This document shows, piece by piece, positions 23,877-31,840 of a stretch of DNA of 43,146 nucleotides. Position 1 is the stretch's first letter. Each line of letters starts with the position of its first letter. This DNA is from Polaromonas sp. Its GTDB lineage: Bacteria; Pseudomonadota; Gammaproteobacteria; Burkholderiales; Burkholderiaceae_C. The notes below the pieces were generated by a model. The model made no database searches and was not told the DNA's origin. It was given only the letters and a program-made list of their open reading frames with translations. A program made the position numbers and the translations under genes. The stretch is taken from positions 1 through 43,146 of the forward strand of contig NZ_JAQSDL010000042.1 in NCBI RefSeq assembly GCF_029945895.1. The letters are read 5' to 3'.

Positions 23877-23877
23877 A

Positions 23878-24645
23878 TCACATCTTGAAGTGCTCACCAA
23901 GGTAGACCCGGCGCACGTCAGCATTGTTCACAATTTCAGAAGGGGTTCCCATGGCCAGCACATGGCCGTCGCTGATGATGTAGGCGTGGTCGCAGATGCC
24001 CAGCGTTTCGCGCACATTGTGGTCGGTGATCAGCACGCCAATGCCGCGCGACTTGAGAAAACCGATGATGCGCTGGATCTCGATCACCGCGATCGGGTCA
24101 ATGCCGGCAAACGGCTCGTCGAGCAGGATGAAGCGCGGTTGCGTGGCCAGTGCGCGGGCGATCTCGACGCGGCGACGCTCGCCGCCGGACAACGCCGGTG
24201 CCGGCGAGTCGCGCAGGTGGTCGACCCGCAGATCCTGCAGCAGACCGTCCAGGCGCTTGTTGAGCACCTCGGCAACCAGCGGTTTGCCGGCGTCATCGGT
24301 CTGCAGTTCCAGCACGGCGCGCACATTCTGCTCGACGGTGAGTTTGCGGAAAATCGAGGCTTCCTGCGGCAGATAACTCAGGCCCAGGCGCGAGCGTTTG
24401 TGGATCGGCATGTGCTCGATCGAATCGCCGTCGATGGTGATCTCGCCAGCGTCGGCACGCACCAGCCCGACGATCATGTAAAACGAAGTTGTCTTGCCGG
24501 CCCCGTTGGGACCGAGCAGACCCACCACTTCACCTTTTTTCACCGCGAGGGAAACATCCCTGACGACCTGGCGGCTTCCGTACGATTTCTGCAGGCCGGT
24601 GGCAACCAGGCGACTGACGGGAGCGGTTTCCGGGGACACATCCAT
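23878..24645 (-). CDS. lptB: LPS export ABC transporter ATPase LptB
   Basis: The cytosolic ATPase that powers LPS extraction by LptFG in the inner membrane. The 255 residues contain Walker A GPNGAGKT (45-52), a Q-loop in LPQEAS, signature LSGGERRRVEIARAL, Walker B FILLDEPFAGIDP and the H-loop ITDHN. The start at 24645 leaves an 10-bp gap to lptA; an in-frame ATG at 24669 would overlap lptA by 14 bp and add eight residues. lptA lies directly upstream. Confidence 0.96.
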   Translation of the reverse strand: MDVSPETAPVSRLVATGLQKSYGSRQVVRDVSLAVKKGEVVGLLGPNGAGKTTSFYMIVGLVRADAGEITIDGDSIEHMPIHKRSRLGLSYLPQEASIFRKLTVEQNVRAVLELQTDDAGKPLVAEVLNKRLDGLLQDLRVDHLRDSPAPALSGGERRRVEIARALATQPRFILLDEPFAGIDPIAVIEIQRIIGFLKSRGIGVLITDHNVRETLGICDHAYIISDGHVLAMGTPSEIVNNADVRRVYLGEHFKM

Positions 24646-24655
24646 GGGGGTTTGC

Positions 24656-25282
24656 TTACTTCTTGTCATTGCCCAGCGTGGTGCTGGGTCGCAGGGAGGG
24701 AGAAGGCCCGGCGGGCGCGGGCGTTGCGGGGGCACCGGCCCCGGAGACCGTGTTGCGCGGGGCCAGCAGGGCGCGGACGCGCCCGGTCGGGTTGCCCGGG
24801 GTCTTGGTTTGCGCGCCGGCATCCACCGTGAAGACATCGGTCGGGTTGTCGTAAACAATCAGCTCGCCGGTGGTTTCGTCGGCCAGGGTCGCGCCCACGT
24901 AACGGCGCAACACGGCGCGCCGGATGAACTTGACGGTGTCGGCGCGGCTGTCGTATTCGATTCTTTCGCCTTCACCCTCGATGTATTCGTCGACGCCATC
25001 ACGCTTTTTGCGGTAGTAGGCCAGCTTGTCGGGCCCCGCAATCACGATCGCGGTCTGGTAGCCCTCGGGGTCCTGCTGGACATCCACGCGGGCACCACGA
25101 ACAATGATGGTCCCCTTGGTGATGACCACGTTGCCGGTGAAAACACTGGTTTGTTTGAGGTCGTCGTAACGCAGCGCGTCGGCCTCGGCGTTCATGGGCT
25201 TGTCGCGGTCGGCCTTTTCAGCCGCAACCGGAAAAGCCGCCAGGGCGGCGGCCAGCATCAGTACACAGGCGGGTTTATTCAT
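24656..25282 (-). CDS. lptA: LPS transport periplasmic protein LptA
   Basis: A 208-residue periplasmic bridge protein. The signal peptide is MNKPACVLMLAAALAAFPVAA; the OstA-like beta-jellyroll follows (AEADALRYDDLKQTSVFTGN, VVITKGTIIVRGARV, IEGEGERIEYDSRADTVKF). The last 45 residues are Pro/Ala-rich and probably disordered. In many relatives kdsC and lptC stand just upstream; here the upstream neighbour is dsbA, separated by 271 bp that contain a family B repeat, so the standard LPS-export cluster is broken at this point. Confidence 0.93.
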   Translation of the reverse strand: MNKPACVLMLAAALAAFPVAAEKADRDKPMNAEADALRYDDLKQTSVFTGNVVITKGTIIVRGARVDVQQDPEGYQTAIVIAGPDKLAYYRKKRDGVDEYIEGEGERIEYDSRADTVKFIRRAVLRRYVGATLADETTGELIVYDNPTDVFTVDAGAQTKTPGNPTGRVRALLAPRNTVSGAGAPATPAPAGPSPSLRPSTTLGNDKK

Positions 25283-25469
25283 AAAGGCACGAATCTTGCT
25301 GCTTTGGTGGGATTGACCCATTGTAGCGACGCAACTCCAGGGAATCCGCCCCGCCCCTAAAAAAGCTCCCATTCGGGGTAGCGCTCGACAGCCACCGAGG
25401 GACATGCCTCGGCCCAGGACGAACGGGATGGGAAGCAACAAACGCGGGTCTGCTTCTTTCCCACCAGCC

Positions 25470-25553
25470 GGGGCCGCGGAACCGGCTCTGCCGGGCCGCA
25501 GGCGCAGCGCCCCCAGGGGGCAGGGCGCTATACGCAGTGAGCAACCGTGGGGG
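25470..25553 (-). repeat. Dispersed repeat family B, copy 5
   Basis: On the - strand it follows the dsbA stop with no gap: CCCCCACGGTTGCTCACTGC, GTATAGCGCCC, a CCCCC-GGGGG stem, GCGCCTGCGGC and CCGG arms. Nearly identical to copy 1 over its first 35 bases. Confidence 0.75.
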
Positions 25554-26207
25554 CTACCCCTTCCTGACTTGGGCAATCAGGTAGTCGGTGACCAGCAGCG
25601 CGCGCGCCATGGTCTGTGCCATCGACCCGGAAGTGAAATAGCGACCGGCCACGCCCAGCGCGGGAACGCCGTCGATCTTGTAGGCATCCTGCAGCTGGGT
25701 CGCCTTGCGCGCCTTGGTCGCCACAGAAAACGAGTTGTAGGTCTCGAGAAACTTCGCCTTGTTGATGCCCTGCTTTTCAACCCAGGCCGCAATCAGGTCC
25801 GGCGTATTGAGCATCTGTTTTTCGACATGGATGGCGTAAAACACCTTTTTGTGCAGTTCGTCGACCTTGTTCATGGCCTCGAGCACGTAGTAAAGGCGCT
25901 GCTGCGGCTCGAAATCGGGGCGGAAAGCGATCGGCACGCGGCGGACGGCCACGTCTTTCGGCGTTTTCTTCATCCACTCGTCCAGTGCCGGCTCAAAACT
26001 GTTGCAGTGCGGGCAGCTGTACCAGAAAAACTCCACCACCTCGACCTTGCCTGCTGGCGCCTCGACCGGGGCCGGTTTGTCCAGGACCAGAAAGTCGGTA
26101 CCTGCGCGCGGCGCCAGCGCCTGGGCCAGTGCCGGGGTACTCAGGGCGCCCAGCGAGGCGGCAGCCGCCACCGAAGCGGTGGCTATCGAAAATTCACGTC
26201 GTTGCAT
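25554..26207 (-). CDS. dsbA: Thiol:disulfide interchange protein DsbA
   Basis: A periplasmic oxidant that forms disulfide bonds in exported proteins. The 217 residues begin with a signal peptide (MQRREFSIATASVAAAASLG, cleaved near ALA-QA). The thioredoxin active site is FWYSCPHC with Cys65 and Cys68, and the cis-proline loop is GVPALGV near residue 187. The arginine pair in the signal is Tat-like, but the motif is incomplete, so Sec export is as likely. It is probably co-transcribed with the SPOR gene 63 bp upstream. Confidence 0.94.
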   Translation of the reverse strand: MQRREFSIATASVAAAASLGALSTPALAQALAPRAGTDFLVLDKPAPVEAPAGKVEVVEFFWYSCPHCNSFEPALDEWMKKTPKDVAVRRVPIAFRPDFEPQQRLYYVLEAMNKVDELHKKVFYAIHVEKQMLNTPDLIAAWVEKQGINKAKFLETYNSFSVATKARKATQLQDAYKIDGVPALGVAGRYFTSGSMAQTMARALLVTDYLIAQVRKG

Positions 26208-26270
26208 CAGTTTTTTCTCCGTTGGTTCTGGCGAGGTGCGAGAAGGTTGGATACCCTGGCGGCAGAAAGT

Positions 26271-26933
26271 TCAGCGCTGGACGCGAACCAGGGCGGTTTC
26301 GATGCCGCTGCCGTCAAGCCGTTCCTTGGCCTTGTCGGCATCGTCCTTCCTGTCGAAAGGCCCGAGGCGCACCCGGTAGACGGTGCGGCCGGACTGCTCA
26401 CGCTCGGTCACCCTGGCTTCCAGACCCATCAGCGAAATCTTGGCGCGCTGCTGCTCGGCGTCTTCGGGGGTGCGAAAAGCACCGACTTGCACAAAATAAT
26501 TGAAAGGGTCAGCCCCCGGGGTTGCGGCGGGCGCGGCCAGCCTGGCCTTGGCCAGGTCCCCAATCGGGTCGGCGGCGGGTTTTGCAGTCTTGGCGGCCGG
26601 CTCGGCCGGCGCGACAGGCGCCGCCGCCGGCTTCTGCGGGGTGACGTCGGTCACCGGCCCGCCCGAAGCCGCCGACGGCTTGGCGGGGTTTTTGCCATAC
26701 AGGGGAGCATTGGGATCCCAGTCGCGGTTCTTCTTGGCTTCGGCAGCGTCATGGTCGGGGCTGCGCGACTGGCCCTTGTTCATGAAGGGCACAGGCACCT
26801 TGGTGATGTAGACCGCCACCGCCAGGGCAGCCGCGAGGCCGATCAGCGCACCAATAATGAGCCCCAGCAGGGTCCCGCCTCTTTGTGTGTTCATGCCTTG
26901 GCCGGGTTGCTTGATGAAAGGGTTACGCGTCAT
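26271..26933 (-). CDS. SPOR-domain membrane protein (FtsN-like organisation)
   Basis: A 220-residue bitopic protein: a short cytosolic tail, a membrane segment TLLGLIIGALIGLAAALAVA at about residues 21-40, a long Pro/Ala/Lys-rich linker (about 60-145) and a C-terminal SPOR domain from YFVQVGAFRTPEDAEQQ to ETALVRVQR. SPOR domains bind denuded septal peptidoglycan, so a role in cell division is likely. The start at 26933 gives a basic n-tail; an ATG at 26894 is possible. It sits between argS and dsbA, an order common in betaproteobacteria. Confidence 0.9.
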   Translation of the reverse strand: MTRNPFIKQPGQGMNTQRGGTLLGLIIGALIGLAAALAVAVYITKVPVPFMNKGQSRSPDHDAAEAKKNRDWDPNAPLYGKNPAKPSAASGGPVTDVTPQKPAAAPVAPAEPAAKTAKPAADPIGDLAKARLAAPAATPGADPFNYFVQVGAFRTPEDAEQQRAKISLMGLEARVTEREQSGRTVYRVRLGPFDRKDDADKAKERLDGSGIETALVRVQR

Positions 26934-26949
26934 GGTGTCAGGCTCTGGT

Positions 26950-28626
26950 TTACATCTTCTGCGGGGCGTCAACGCCCAGCACCTTGAGGCCATTGTGCAA
27001 CACCTGAGCGGTCGCGGCGACAAGAGCCAGGCGGGCCAGCTTGACCACTTCATCGTCGACCAGAATACGCTCGGCATCGTAGTAGCTGTGGTAGCTGGCC
27101 GCGAGCTCGCGCAGGTAAAAGGCCACGTCATGCGGTGCAAAGCCGGTGGCGGCATTGGCCAGCATGTCGGGGTACTTGGCCATCAGCAGCATCAGGGCCT
27201 GCGCCTGCGGGCTGTCGAGTGCTGACAGGTCCATGCCCCTGAGCGTGGCGACATCGCCGCCCCAGGCCGCCAGCACGGAGCAGATGCGGGCGTGCGCGTA
27301 TTGCACGTAATACACCGGGTTTTCGTTGTTCTTGGCCAGGGCCAGATCGATGTCAAACACATATTCGGTGTCGGGCTTGCGGCTGAGCAGGAAAAAGCGC
27401 ACCGCGTCCTTGCTGGTCCACTCGATCAGGTCGCGCAAGGTGACATAACTGCCGGCACGTTTGGAAATTTTCACTTCCTCGCCGTGGCGCATCACACGCA
27501 CCATGGTGTGCAGCACGTAGTCCGGATAACCGGGAGGAATACCGGCGCCGGCGGCCTGCAGGCCGGCACGCACGCGGGCGATGGTGCCGTGGTGGTCCAT
27601 GCCCTGGATGTTGATGGCGCGCGTAAAACCGCGCTCCCACTTGGCCAGGTGGTAGGCCACGTCGGGCACGAAGTAGGTGTAGCTGCCGTCGCTTTTTTTC
27701 ATCACGCGGTCTTTGTCGTCACCGTAGTCGGTGGACTTCAGCCAGAGCGCGCCGTCCTGCTCGTAGGTTTTTCCGGCTTCCTTCAGCCTGGCCACGGTCG
27801 CCTCGACCCGGCCCGAGCTGTACAGGCTGGACTCGAGGTAGTAGTTGTCGAAGCCGACGGCAAAGGCCTTGAGGTCCAGGTCCTGCTCGTGGCGCAGGTA
27901 GGCCACGGCGAACTGGCGGATCGCGTCCAGGTCCTCGATGTCGCCCGAAGCGGTGAACTCACGGTCGTCGGAACGCACCGTCTTTTTAGCGATGAAATCA
28001 CGGGCGATGTCGTCGATGTAGTCGCCGTTGTAAGCCGGCTCGGGCCAGAGTGCATCGCCGGGCTTGAGGCCCTTGGCGCGTGCCTGCGTGCTGGTGGCCA
28101 GCGTGTGGATCTGCACACCGGCATCGTTGTAATAGAACTCGCGGTACACGTCCCAGCCCTGGGTCGCAAACAGGTTGCAGATCGCGTCGCCCAGCGCCGC
28201 CTGCCGGCCATGGCCCACGTGCAGCGGCCCGGTCGGGTTGGCCGAGACAAACTCGACCACCACGCGGCGCGCCTTGTCCACCGGCTTGACGCCGAACTGC
28301 CCGGCCGCGGTCAGCACCTCGCGCACGGTTTCCTGCTTGGCCGCCGGCTTGAGGCGGAAGTTGATGAAGCCCGGCCCGGCGATTTCCACCGTATCGACCC
28401 AGCGCTGGTAAGCCGGCGCCGCCAGCAGGGACTCACGCAGGTTCTCGGCGAGCTGGCGCGGGTTGAGCTTGAGGGGTTTGGCCAGCTGCATGGCTGCGGT
28501 GGAGGCGAAGTCGCCGTGGGCGGCGACCTTGGGCGACTCGAAAGCAGCCTTCTGGCCGGCACCGGGGGACAGCTTGTCCAGCTCAGCGGCCAGGACCGCG
28601 AGCAATTCTTGTTTGACTAGGAGCAT
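26950..28626 (-). CDS. argS: Arginine-tRNA ligase
   Basis: Charges tRNA-Arg with arginine. The 558 residues show the N-terminal additional domain, then the class I signature [14 protein letters not shown] (128-141; HVGH replaces HIGH), VEFVSANP just before it, the KMSKS-like [10 protein letters not shown] and a C-terminal anticodon-binding domain ending in [14 protein letters not shown]. Length is typical. It is the first gene of the argS-SPOR-dsbA transcript and is divergent from the riboswitch-dadA unit. Confidence 0.97.
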   Translation of the reverse strand: MLLVKQELLAVLAAELDKLSPGAGQKAAFESPKVAAHGDFASTAAMQLAKPLKLNPRQLAENLRESLLAAPAYQRWVDTVEIAGPGFINFRLKPAAKQETVREVLTAAGQFGVKPVDKARRVVVEFVSANPTGPLHVGHGRQAALGDAICNLFATQGWDVYREFYYNDAGVQIHTLATSTQARAKGLKPGDALWPEPAYNGDYIDDIARDFIAKKTVRSDDREFTASGDIEDLDAIRQFAVAYLRHEQDLDLKAFAVGFDNYYLESSLYSSGRVEATVARLKEAGKTYEQDGALWLKSTDYGDDKDRVMKKSDGSYTYFVPDVAYHLAKWERGFTRAINIQGMDHHGTIARVRAGLQAAGAGIPPGYPDYVLHTMVRVMRHGEEVKISKRAGSYVTLRDLIEWTSKDAVRFFLLSRKPDTEYVFDIDLALAKNNENPVYYVQYAHARICSVLAAWGGDVATLRGMDLSALDSPQAQALMLLMAKYPDMLANAATGFAPHDVAFYLRELAASYHSYYDAERILVDDEVVKLARLALVAATAQVLHNGLKVLGVDAPQKM

Positions 28627-28688
28627 GGACTGATTTTAAGGGCGCGCGCCATCGTTGCCGCATTCGTCCCGAGTCGTGGCAAAATGTG

Positions 28689-28890
28689 GTTTCATTCAAG
28701 AGAGTGTTTGCGTTCCGACGCAGGCCGCCGAAGGCGCAATCTCCCATGATCGCTCAGGCTCCCGTATTGAATGAAACATGCCGAATCTGGAGAGAGTCGC
28801 CGCGCAACGCGGTGACCACCGAAGGAGCAAAACCTGCCCAGCGCCGAATGCGCTGCAGGTTGAATCTCTCAGGTACCAAGGACAGTGGGA
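28689..28890 (+). ncRNA. Tandem glycine riboswitch
   Basis: Two glycine aptamers in series. The second (28788-28890) has the classic conserved parts: GGAGAGAGTCGCCGC, CACCGAAGGAGCAA (28817-28830) and AATCTCTCAGGTACC followed by GGACAG. The first (28689-28777) is more diverged (GCCGAAGGCGCAATCTCCC, CGCTCAGGCTCCC) but is closed by an 11-bp P1, GTTTCATTCAA (28689-28699) with TTGAATGAAAC (28767-28777). It lies on the leader of dadA, about 105 bp ahead of its start. In this lineage tandem glycine riboswitches normally switch genes on when glycine is high. Confidence 0.9.
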
Positions 28891-28927
28891 GCGGCACCTT
28901 GACGGGTGTTTGCTGCCGCCTTGAAAT

Positions 28928-28982
28928 GCTATCTATTTCATAGCTGCTCGCGCACACCCGGCAAGGGCTTGCGACCTTTTTT
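28928..28982 (+). repeat. Dispersed repeat family A, copy 5 (between riboswitch and dadA)
   Basis: GCTATC, ATAGCTGCTCGCGC (28940-28953), AAGGGCT, then GCGACCTTTTTT. It occupies the place of the riboswitch expression platform and ends in a T-run six long (28977-28982), 13 bp ahead of the dadA ATG. Confidence 0.8.
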
Positions 28983-28995
28983 CCTTGGATCTTTC

Positions 28996-30303
28996 ATGAA
29001 AGTCACTGTTTTGGGTGCCGGCGTCACCGGTATTGCTTCGGCCTGGTTTCTGCGACAGGCCGGCCACGATGTCACCGTCATCGACCGCCAGCCCGGCGCC
29101 GGGCTGGAAACCAGTTTTGCCAACGGCGGCCAGGTCTCGGTCAGCCATGCCGAACCCTGGGCCAACCCCGGCGCACCGTTGAAGGTATTGAAGTGGTTGA
29201 TGCGTGAAGACGCGCCGCTGCTGTTTCGCCTGCGCCCTGACCTGAACCAATGGTTATGGGGACTGGACTTCCTGCGCCAGTGCACACCGGGCCGCACCCG
29301 GCACAACATCAAACAGATGGTGAACCTGGGCCTGTACAGCCGCGCCACGCTGCAGCAGCTGCGGGCCGCCACCGGCATCGACTACCAGCAGAAAACCGAA
29401 GGCATCCTGCACTTCTACACCAGTGAGAAAGAGTATGCCGATGCGCAGGCGCCCGCCGCGCTGATGCGCGAATACGGCTGCGAGCTGGACATGAAGACGC
29501 CGGACGAATGCGTGGCCATCGAACCCGCGCTGGCCGCCAGCCGCGGCCAGCTGGTGGGCGGCAGCATGACGTCCAGCGACGAGTCGGGCGATGCCCACCT
29601 GTTCACGGCCAGACTGGCGGCCCTGTGCGCCTCGGCCGGGGTGGAGTTTCTGTACAACACCCGCATCGTCGGCGCGCGCAGGGAAGGCGACGCCCTGCTC
29701 GGTGTCCAGATCGCCAATGCCGACGGCATGGTGAGTGAGGTCCCATCCGACGCCTATGTGATGTGCCTGGGCGCGTACAGCCCGCAGTGGGCGCGGCTGC
29801 TCGGGCAGACGCTGCGCATCTATCCGGCCAAGGGTTATTCGGTCACCTTGCCGGTGATCAATGAAGCCGCGTCGTTCAACGTTTCACTGACCGACGACGA
29901 GTACAAGCTGGTGTTTTCGCGCCTGGGCAACCGGCTGCGGATCGCCGGCACGGCCGAGCTGGGCGGTTACAACACCGACCTGAACCTGGTGCGCTGCGAA
30001 GCGATTGTGCGGCGTGTGCGCCAGCTGTTTCCGGACATGACAGACGGGAAAAATGCGCAGTACTGGACCGGGCTGCGGCCGGCCACGCCGTCCAACGTGC
30101 CCTACATCGGCGCCTCGAACACCCGCAACCTGTTCCTCAATACCGGACACGGCACCCTGGGCTGGACCCATGCCTGTGGCTCGGGTGCGGCGATTGCCGA
30201 CATCGTCAGCGGACGGGAACCCGAGGTGGACTTTGCCTTCACAGGCCTGGCGCAGCCGCGCAGGCGGGTGTCGCTGGGCAGGCCAGCGGCCGTGCGGACC
30301 TGA
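28996..30303 (+). CDS. dadA: D-amino acid dehydrogenase, small-subunit type (DadA family)
   Basis: A 435-residue flavoprotein of the DAO/DadA family, which oxidises D-amino acids (mainly D-alanine) to keto acids and passes electrons to the respiratory chain at the inner membrane. The N-terminal FAD-binding fingerprint is VTVLGAGVTGIASAWFLR, then VIDRQPGAG; the C-terminal part has YWTGLRPATPSNVPYIGAS and LFLNTGHGTLGWTHACGSG. Length is close to E. coli DadA. It is preceded by a glycine riboswitch, which is unusual for a D-alanine enzyme and raises the question whether glycine, or a route from alanine to glycine, is relevant. No alr/dadX partner is adjacent. Confidence 0.9.
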   Translation: MKVTVLGAGVTGIASAWFLRQAGHDVTVIDRQPGAGLETSFANGGQVSVSHAEPWANPGAPLKVLKWLMREDAPLLFRLRPDLNQWLWGLDFLRQCTPGRTRHNIKQMVNLGLYSRATLQQLRAATGIDYQQKTEGILHFYTSEKEYADAQAPAALMREYGCELDMKTPDECVAIEPALAASRGQLVGGSMTSSDESGDAHLFTARLAALCASAGVEFLYNTRIVGARREGDALLGVQIANADGMVSEVPSDAYVMCLGAYSPQWARLLGQTLRIYPAKGYSVTLPVINEAASFNVSLTDDEYKLVFSRLGNRLRIAGTAELGGYNTDLNLVRCEAIVRRVRQLFPDMTDGKNAQYWTGLRPATPSNVPYIGASNTRNLFLNTGHGTLGWTHACGSGAAIADIVSGREPEVDFAFTGLAQPRRRVSLGRPAAVRT

Positions 30304-30311
30304 GAGGGCGC

Positions 30312-30761
30312 TTAACCGAAACCGCGCGCCAGAAACACCGCGGCCAGCGGGATCAGCGGCAGCAGATGGGCCTGCACCATCACCAGCTTGCGCGCCTGCG
30401 TGACCTGGCTCGCGTCGGGCAGGCGGCCGGTGGCGCGCAACTCCCGGCGCCAGCGGGCAAACAGCCGCGTGGGCTGGATGGACAGCAGTGCAATGACGAC
30501 GAACAGGCCCAGCTTGACGTAGAGCAGCGGGTTGCTGCCGTACCAGCCCGCACCCTTGACGCCCAGGAACACGCGCAGCAAGCCCGTCAGCAAGACGGCA
30601 CCCGCCGACACGGCGTAGATCAGGTCGATCTTGCCCAGACGCTCGACCACGGCGGCATTGAGCCACTCGCTGCGGCACAGGGCGGCCTCGCTGGCAAGAA
30701 AGACCACCATGGTCAGGATGGCCAGGATGTGGGCGTAGGCGAGCAGGGCTTCAAGGGTCAT
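30312..30761 (-). CDS. DUF2214-family membrane protein
   Basis: A 149-residue integral membrane protein with four hydrophobic segments: about residues 6-24 (LAYAHILAILTMVVFLASE), 48-66 (IYAVSAGAVLLTGLLRVFLG), 80-95 (LLYVKLGLFVVIALLSI) and 128-145 (AHLLPLIPLAAVFLA). The pattern with the conserved HILAI and RxxWWRREL-like loop is that of DUF2214; function unknown. It begins 17 bp after the LysR stop and may be co-transcribed with that gene. Confidence 0.82.
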   Translation of the reverse strand: MTLEALLAYAHILAILTMVVFLASEAALCRSEWLNAAVVERLGKIDLIYAVSAGAVLLTGLLRVFLGVKGAGWYGSNPLLYVKLGLFVVIALLSIQPTRLFARWRRELRATGRLPDASQVTQARKLVMVQAHLLPLIPLAAVFLARGFG

Positions 30762-30778
30762 GGGTTCTCGCGGTGCTT

Positions 30779-31762
30779 TCAGGGGTGCGCTGTGCGCTGG
30801 CCGGTCCAGAACGCGGGCTCGCCGTAATTGTGCTTGAGGAAGTCTATCCACAGCCGCACGCGCAGCGGCAGGTGCTTGCGCTGCGGAAACACCGCGTAAA
30901 TCCCGTTGGGCGGCGCGTCAAAGTCCTGCAGCACCGCTACCAGTTTGCCGGCGGCAATTTCGGCCTCGACTTCCCAGGTGCTGCGCCAGGCAATGCCGTA
31001 GCCGGCCATGCACCAGTCGTGCAGCACCTGGCCGTCGGAGCAGTCGAGCGGGCCACCCGGTTTGAGATGAATGACCTCGTAGTCGCCCTCACCTGCCGCG
31101 TCCGCCAGCGCAGCTTCCTGGGGTCGCCCCGGGGCGTTGCGGGGAATGCGAAAGGCCCAGCCCCGCGTCTGCGACGCGTCGCTGGACAGCGTCAGGCAGT
31201 CAAATTTTGCGAGTTCGGTGGGGTGCTGCGGTGTGCCGTGGCGCTGCAGATAGCCCGGCGTGGCCACACACAGGCGCCGGTTGTCGGCCATGCGCACGCT
31301 GACCAGCGAGGAATCGGGCAGGTCACCGACACGCACCGCACAGTCAAAGCCCTCGCCCGCCAGATCGACCACGCGGTCGCTGAGGTTCAGCGAAATCGTG
31401 ACGTCGGCATGTGATTGGCGAAACAGCGGCACCAGCGGCGCGACATGGCGGCGCCCGAACCCGGCCGGCGCGGTGATGCGCAAATGACCGCTGGCCTTGA
31501 CCCCGCCAGCCGACACGCTGGCCTCGGCATTGGCCACGTCGATCAGCAGACGCTGGCAGTCTTCCAGAAAGGCGCTGCCCTCGTGGGTCAGCGAGATTCG
31601 CCGCGTGGTGCGTACCAGCAGCTTTACGCCCAGCCGTTCTTCCAGCGCATCCAGCCGGCGCCCCATGATGGCCGGCGCCACGCCCTCGGCGTTGGCCGCC
31701 GCCGTCAGGCTGCCGCGCGTGGCCACCGAGACGAAGGACTCCATCTGTTTGAGTTTGCTCAT
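30779..31762 (-). CDS. LysR-family transcriptional regulator
   Basis: A 327-residue LysR protein: helix-turn-helix at residues 1-60 (SKLKQMESFVSVATRGSL, then TAAANAEGVAPAIMGRRLDAL), effector domain from about residue 92 (LRITAPAGFGRRHVAPLV) with FDCAVRVG. It lies downstream of the CoA-transferase gene on the same strand (78-bp gap) and upstream of the DUF2214 gene. Its target could be the CoA-transferase/dehalogenase divergent promoter, but a LysR gene in tandem orientation is not decisive. Confidence 0.9.
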   Translation of the reverse strand: MSKLKQMESFVSVATRGSLTAAANAEGVAPAIMGRRLDALEERLGVKLLVRTTRRISLTHEGSAFLEDCQRLLIDVANAEASVSAGGVKASGHLRITAPAGFGRRHVAPLVPLFRQSHADVTISLNLSDRVVDLAGEGFDCAVRVGDLPDSSLVSVRMADNRRLCVATPGYLQRHGTPQHPTELAKFDCLTLSSDASQTRGWAFRIPRNAPGRPQEAALADAAGEGDYEVIHLKPGGPLDCSDGQVLHDWCMAGYGIAWRSTWEVEAEIAAGKLVAVLQDFDAPPNGIYAVFPQRKHLPLRVRLWIDFLKHNYGEPAFWTGQRTAHP

Positions 31763-31840
31763 GGCCGGCGATTATGGGCACAAAAGGTGGAAATGGGGCG
31801 CGGAAGGTCTTTATTGCGTCGCCGGCCGCGCCTGCAACGG

